NCBI RefSeq assembly: GCF_013300725.1
Contig: NZ_JAAIMM010000017.1
Span: 1-64,000, forward strand
Length of the DNA stretch: 64,000 nt
From: Allocoprococcus comes
Lineage (GTDB): Bacteria; Bacillota; Clostridia; Lachnospirales; Lachnospiraceae
Direction of reading: 5' to 3'
Position numbers and translations under genes: made by a program. The notes under the pieces are model-generated. The model was not told where the DNA came from. It worked only from the letters and a program-made list of their open reading frames with translations, and did not search any database. Positions 61,133 to 64,000 of this stretch are shown one piece after another. Position 1 is the first letter of the stretch. Every line of letters starts with the position of its first letter.

Positions 61133-61657
61133 ATGCGCCTTTTTTTATACATATCTGACTTTATAGTCCCTTTTATGATTTTGTCCATTCTTATATATGG
61201 AATTTTTGCAGGAGTGAATGTATATGATACTTTTATTCAGGGAGCAAAGCGTGGATTTTGGACGGTCGTGCGGCTGATGCCGACGTTGATCGGATTGATG
61301 GCGGCAGTGGGGATTTTGCGTGCATCGGGTTTCCTGGAATTTATATCGGAAATAATTGGAAATGTGACGGAGCAGATTGGATTTCCAGGGGCACTGGTTC
61401 CGCTTACGATTGTGAAAATGTTTTCGTCCTCTGCCGCAACGGGATTATTGCTTGATATCTATAAGGAATTTGGAACGGATTCGAGAAACGGAATGATCGC
61501 TTCAATTTCGATGGCGTGTACAGAAACGATTTTCTATACGATGTCTGTGTATTTTATGTCAGCAAAGGTGAAAAAAACCAGGTATACTCTTGCCGGAGCA
61601 CTTATTGCAACATTTGCAGGGCTTGCAGCGAGTGTGTGGCTGGCAGCACTTGTATAA
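61133..61657 (+). CDS. spmB: Spore maturation protein B
   Basis: 174 aa membrane protein, the SpmB pattern from the first residue: LYISDFIVPFMILSILIYG, VNVYDTFIQGAKRGFWTVV, MPTLIGLMAAVGILRASG, then KMFSSSAATGLL. Works with SpmA in spore maturation (core dehydration) in Bacillus, where the two genes are adjacent; here spmA is at 45539. The start is fixed by alignment to the family and lies directly after a terminator-like hairpin holding its ribosome site. Confidence 0.9.
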   Translation: MRLFLYISDFIVPFMILSILIYGIFAGVNVYDTFIQGAKRGFWTVVRLMPTLIGLMAAVGILRASGFLEFISEIIGNVTEQIGFPGALVPLTIVKMFSSSAATGLLLDIYKEFGTDSRNGMIASISMACTETIFYTMSVYFMSAKVKKTRYTLAGALIATFAGLAASVWLAALV

Positions 61658-61764
61658 ATAAAAGTTGTATATAAAAATTATCGAATGTTGTATTCAGATT
61701 TTTTTGAAAAATGTATATATCGCACAATAAAAATGACTACAATTAACAAAAAATGTGCAAAATC

Positions 61765-61793
61765 TTGACAAAGAATGGAGAGAAACATAGAAT
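61765..61793 (+). promoter_or_regulatory. Promoter of the GH127 gene
   Basis: TTGACA (61765-61770), 17 bases, TAGAAT (61788-61793), about 50 bases before the start codon. Confidence 0.8.
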
Positions 61794-61843
61794 ATAGTCT
61801 ATAGATGGTTCGAATCCAATTTTTATACGAAAAGGAGCAAAAC

Positions 61844-64000
61844 ATGAACGCAGCAGAAATTATTAAAAAAGATTTGGATGCAATTTATATTGGGAATCTG
61901 AGCACGGTAGATGACAATCTTACACTCCCGGAGAACGGAAAATATGGTGCTCAATTTACTTGGGAGACAGGGGAAGAAAGATTTATTGATAATACAGGAA
62001 AGGTACATCGTCCACTGCATGGCATGGGAAACCGTAAAGTTACACTGACGGTTACCGCAACATATGAAGGATATAGTGAGTCAAGAGAATATGTGGCGAC
62101 CGTATTGCAGGAAGCAAAAGAAAATATCGTAAAAGAAGTACGTAAAGTCGTCCTTAATGCACTGGTCGGTGAAGAAGCACATCTTCCGTCTGTTGTGATC
62201 GTATACACAGAAGATGGACGCCGCATGACAATGCCGGTGAAATGGAATACATATGAGCCGGCAAAAGAAGAGACAGTGGTTGCAGTTGCAGGTGTGATCG
62301 ATGGAACAGAAAAGGAAGCATCTGTAGAGATCCATTATAAAAAGGAAATAGTACCAGTAAAAGGACCGGAGAAAAAAGTGGGTTATTTTCCACTTGGACA
62401 GGTTCGGTTGAAAGAAGGAACTCTTTACTATAAATATCAGAAGCTGATGGAAGAATATCTTCTTGGAATTGACGATGACCAGATGCTTTATAATTTCCGC
62501 AAAGCGACCGGATTGGATACAAAAGGGGCACCTCCGATGACCGGTTGGGATGAGGAAAGCTGTAAACTGAAAGGACACACGACAGGACATTATCTGTCAG
62601 GTATTGCACTTGCATTTGCAGCAACCGGCAATCCAAAATTTTTAGATAAAGTCAATTATATGGTAGCAGAGCTGAAAAAGTGCCAGGATGCATTTGCGGC
62701 AACCGGCAAATATCACAGAGGATTTTTAAGTGCATACTCAGAGGAACAGTTCGATCTTCTGGAAGTATATACCAAGTATCCGGAAATCTGGGCTCCATAT
62801 TATACTTTGGATAAGATTATGTCCGGATTATATGATTGTCATGTGTTTGCCGGAAATGAGACGGCAAAAGAGATCCTGGATTTGATGGGAGACTGGGTAT
62901 ATGACAGGCTTTCCCGTCTGCCAAAAGAAACTCTGGATAAAATGTGGGCAATGTATATTGCAGGTGAGTTTGGTGGTATGCTTGGAACAATGGTAAAAGT
63001 CTATGAGCTGACCGGAAAAGAAAATCATCTGAAGGCTGCAAAACTTTTTGAAAATGAAAAGTTATTCTATCCGATGGAAGAAGAATGCGATACATTGGAG
63101 GATATGCATGCAAACCAGCATATTCCGCAGATTATCGGTTCAATGGATCTGTATCGGGCAACTGGTGATGAGATTTATTGGGAAATCGGAAAGAATTTCT
63201 GGAATATTGTGACTGGTGGACATACATATTGTATCGGTGGGGTTGGTGAGACTGAGATGTTCCATCGTGCAAATACAACGTGTTCTTATCTTACGGATAA
63301 GGCTGCTGAAAGCTGTGCAAGTTATAATATGCTGCGCCTGACCAGTCAGTTATTTGAATATACGCGAAGCGGCAATCTGATGGATTATTATGATAATACG
63401 CTGAGAAATCATATCTTGACATCAAGTAGTCATAAATGTGATGGTGGAACGACTTATTTTCTTCCACTTGGTCCGGGTGGCAGAAAAGAATTCTTCCTTT
63501 CAGAGAATTCCTGTTGTCATGGAACCGGTATGGAGAGCAGATTCCGCTATATGGAAAATATTTATGCGCAGGATGAAGATGCGCTTTACATTAACCTTCT
63601 TGTAGATTCCGTGCTGACGGACGAAAATGGAAAAACGATGATCGAACTTCAGAGTGTGGATGAAGAAGGTGTAATGGAAATCCGTTGCCAAAAGGATCAG
63701 AAAAAAGTTCTTAAAATCCATATTCCGGCATGGGGGCAGAAGGATTTTAACGTGTCTGTAAATGGAAAAGTTCTTGCAGATACAGCACTTCATGATGGTT
63801 ATCTGGTAATTGATGCAGATCCGAAAGCCGGAGATGTGATCCGACTGGAACTTCCGATGGAATTCCGTGTGTTGGATAACAAGTCTGATGCGGCATTTGT
63901 CAATCTTGCATATGGGCCATATATTCTTGCGGCACTTTCAGAGGAAAAAGAATTCCTTACAGCACCGGCAGTAGAAGAAATTCATATGGTTGATGGAAAA
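61844..64000 (+). CDS. GH127-family glycoside hydrolase with N-terminal Ig-like domains (3' end outside window)
   Basis: At least 719 codons, open to the window edge. Start ATG 61844 with AAAGGAG. No signal peptide, so cytoplasmic. Residues about 20-85 look like an atrophied bacterial Ig domain (LTLPENGKYG...W..G...F) and about 90-165 like a Big_4 domain (LVGEEAHLPSVV...PVKWN). The catalytic part then matches beta-L-arabinofuranosidases: E489 and C491 (ESCASY) and C557-C558 (SCCHGTG) have the spacing of the zinc ligands E338, C340, C417 and C418 of HypBA1, the first cysteine of the pair being the nucleophile. It probably removes terminal arabinofuranose (or a related sugar) from imported plant oligosaccharides. 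Confidence 0.88.
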   Translation, partial: MNAAEIIKKDLDAIYIGNLSTVDDNLTLPENGKYGAQFTWETGEERFIDNTGKVHRPLHGMGNRKVTLTVTATYEGYSESREYVATVLQEAKENIVKEVRKVVLNALVGEEAHLPSVVIVYTEDGRRMTMPVKWNTYEPAKEETVVAVAGVIDGTEKEASVEIHYKKEIVPVKGPEKKVGYFPLGQVRLKEGTLYYKYQKLMEEYLLGIDDDQMLYNFRKATGLDTKGAPPMTGWDEESCKLKGHTTGHYLSGIALAFAATGNPKFLDKVNYMVAELKKCQDAFAATGKYHRGFLSAYSEEQFDLLEVYTKYPEIWAPYYTLDKIMSGLYDCHVFAGNETAKEILDLMGDWVYDRLSRLPKETLDKMWAMYIAGEFGGMLGTMVKVYELTGKENHLKAAKLFENEKLFYPMEEECDTLEDMHANQHIPQIIGSMDLYRATGDEIYWEIGKNFWNIVTGGHTYCIGGVGETEMFHRANTTCSYLTDKAAESCASYNMLRLTSQLFEYTRSGNLMDYYDNTLRNHILTSSSHKCDGGTTYFLPLGPGGRKEFFLSENSCCHGTGMESRFRYMENIYAQDEDALYINLLVDSVLTDENGKTMIELQSVDEEGVMEIRCQKDQKKVLKIHIPAWGQKDFNVSVNGKVLADTALHDGYLVIDADPKAGDVIRLELPMEFRVLDNKSDAAFVNLAYGPYILAALSEEKEFLTAPAVEEIHMVDGK

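Noticed and set aside
61807-61817. GGTTCGAATCC, like a tRNA T-arm
   Set aside because: No acceptor stem, D-arm or anticodon arm fits upstream; the segment lies between a good promoter and a ribosome site.
1-64000. CRISPR array, rRNA or complete tRNA genes, classical insertion sequences
   Set aside because: I saw no regularly spaced repeats, no rRNA-like stretches and no DDE transposase; the only mobile module is the recombinase one.

Overview
The window looks like the chromosome of a low-GC, Gram-positive gut anaerobe of the Lachnospiraceae type (Clostridium cluster XIVa; Dorea, Blautia and Mediterraneibacter are the kind of genera I have in mind, but I cannot fix the genus). The reasons are strong AGGAGG-type ribosome sites, sporulation-linked genes (spmA, spmB, ricT), small families that I associate with this group (DUF5702, DUF6382, DUF6147, TIGR03905), many binding-protein-dependent sugar and peptide importers, and a yybP-ykoY manganese riboswitch.

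Layout. 1-8100: accessory DNA with a DinG-type Fe-S helicase, then a compact module of three tyrosine recombinases and two paralogous TnpC-like coiled-coil proteins (Tn554-like), closed by a strong terminator. 8231-12271: the 3' part of a Tad/Flp-type pilus or secretion cluster (pilin remnant, DUF5702 protein, TadE-like proteins, prepilin peptidase, DUF6382 protein). The recombinase module directly abuts the pilin remnant, so it probably inserted into that cluster. 12366-19537: orphan histidine kinase, HIT hydrolase, sigma factor, MurG, a variable AT-rich patch with a membrane protein and a secreted DUF6147 protein, TSCPD protein, MTA/SAH nucleosidase and an unknown membrane protein. 19848-24246: four-gene Gld-like ABC system.

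24687-31880 is a galactoside-type locus: lipoprotein plus two permeases of a CUT1 sugar importer, two tandem AraC regulators and a GH36 alpha-galactosidase. It has no ATPase of its own; a UgpC/MsmK-type ATPase at 39865 can serve it. 31984-39716 keeps a Firmicutes housekeeping order (decarboxylase, nucleotide kinase, then holB, ricT, yabB-like, rsmI), split by a reverse-strand two-gene SUF-like Fe-S assembly operon with several dyads upstream. 41066-43888 is a Mn2+ riboswitch and the P-type ATPase it should control. Then come an AI-2E family exporter, an unusual ~160 nt hairpin, spmA, an aromatic amino-acid-type (TrpXYZ-like) ABC importer (46320-49088) and a five-gene oligopeptide importer (49358-54781).

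54782-61657 holds a heterodimeric ABC exporter and a MATE exporter, flanked by two related loci that look like type I toxin-antitoxin systems. Each encodes a 30-33 aa holin-like membrane peptide on the minus strand and a convergent short RNA on the plus strand; the two share one bidirectional terminator. Unusually, toxin mRNA and antisense RNA begin with the same locus-specific sequence. spmB follows, with its ribosome site inside a terminator-like hairpin. The window ends inside a GH127 (beta-L-arabinofuranosidase-type) gene.

The points I consider most worth a second look are the mirrored-leader toxin-antitoxin loci, the recombinase trio with doubled TnpC against the pilin remnant, the 160 nt hairpin at 45336-45496, the dyads before the minimal SUF operon, and local shifts to C-ending codons around 33.8 kb and 44.6-45.7 kb.
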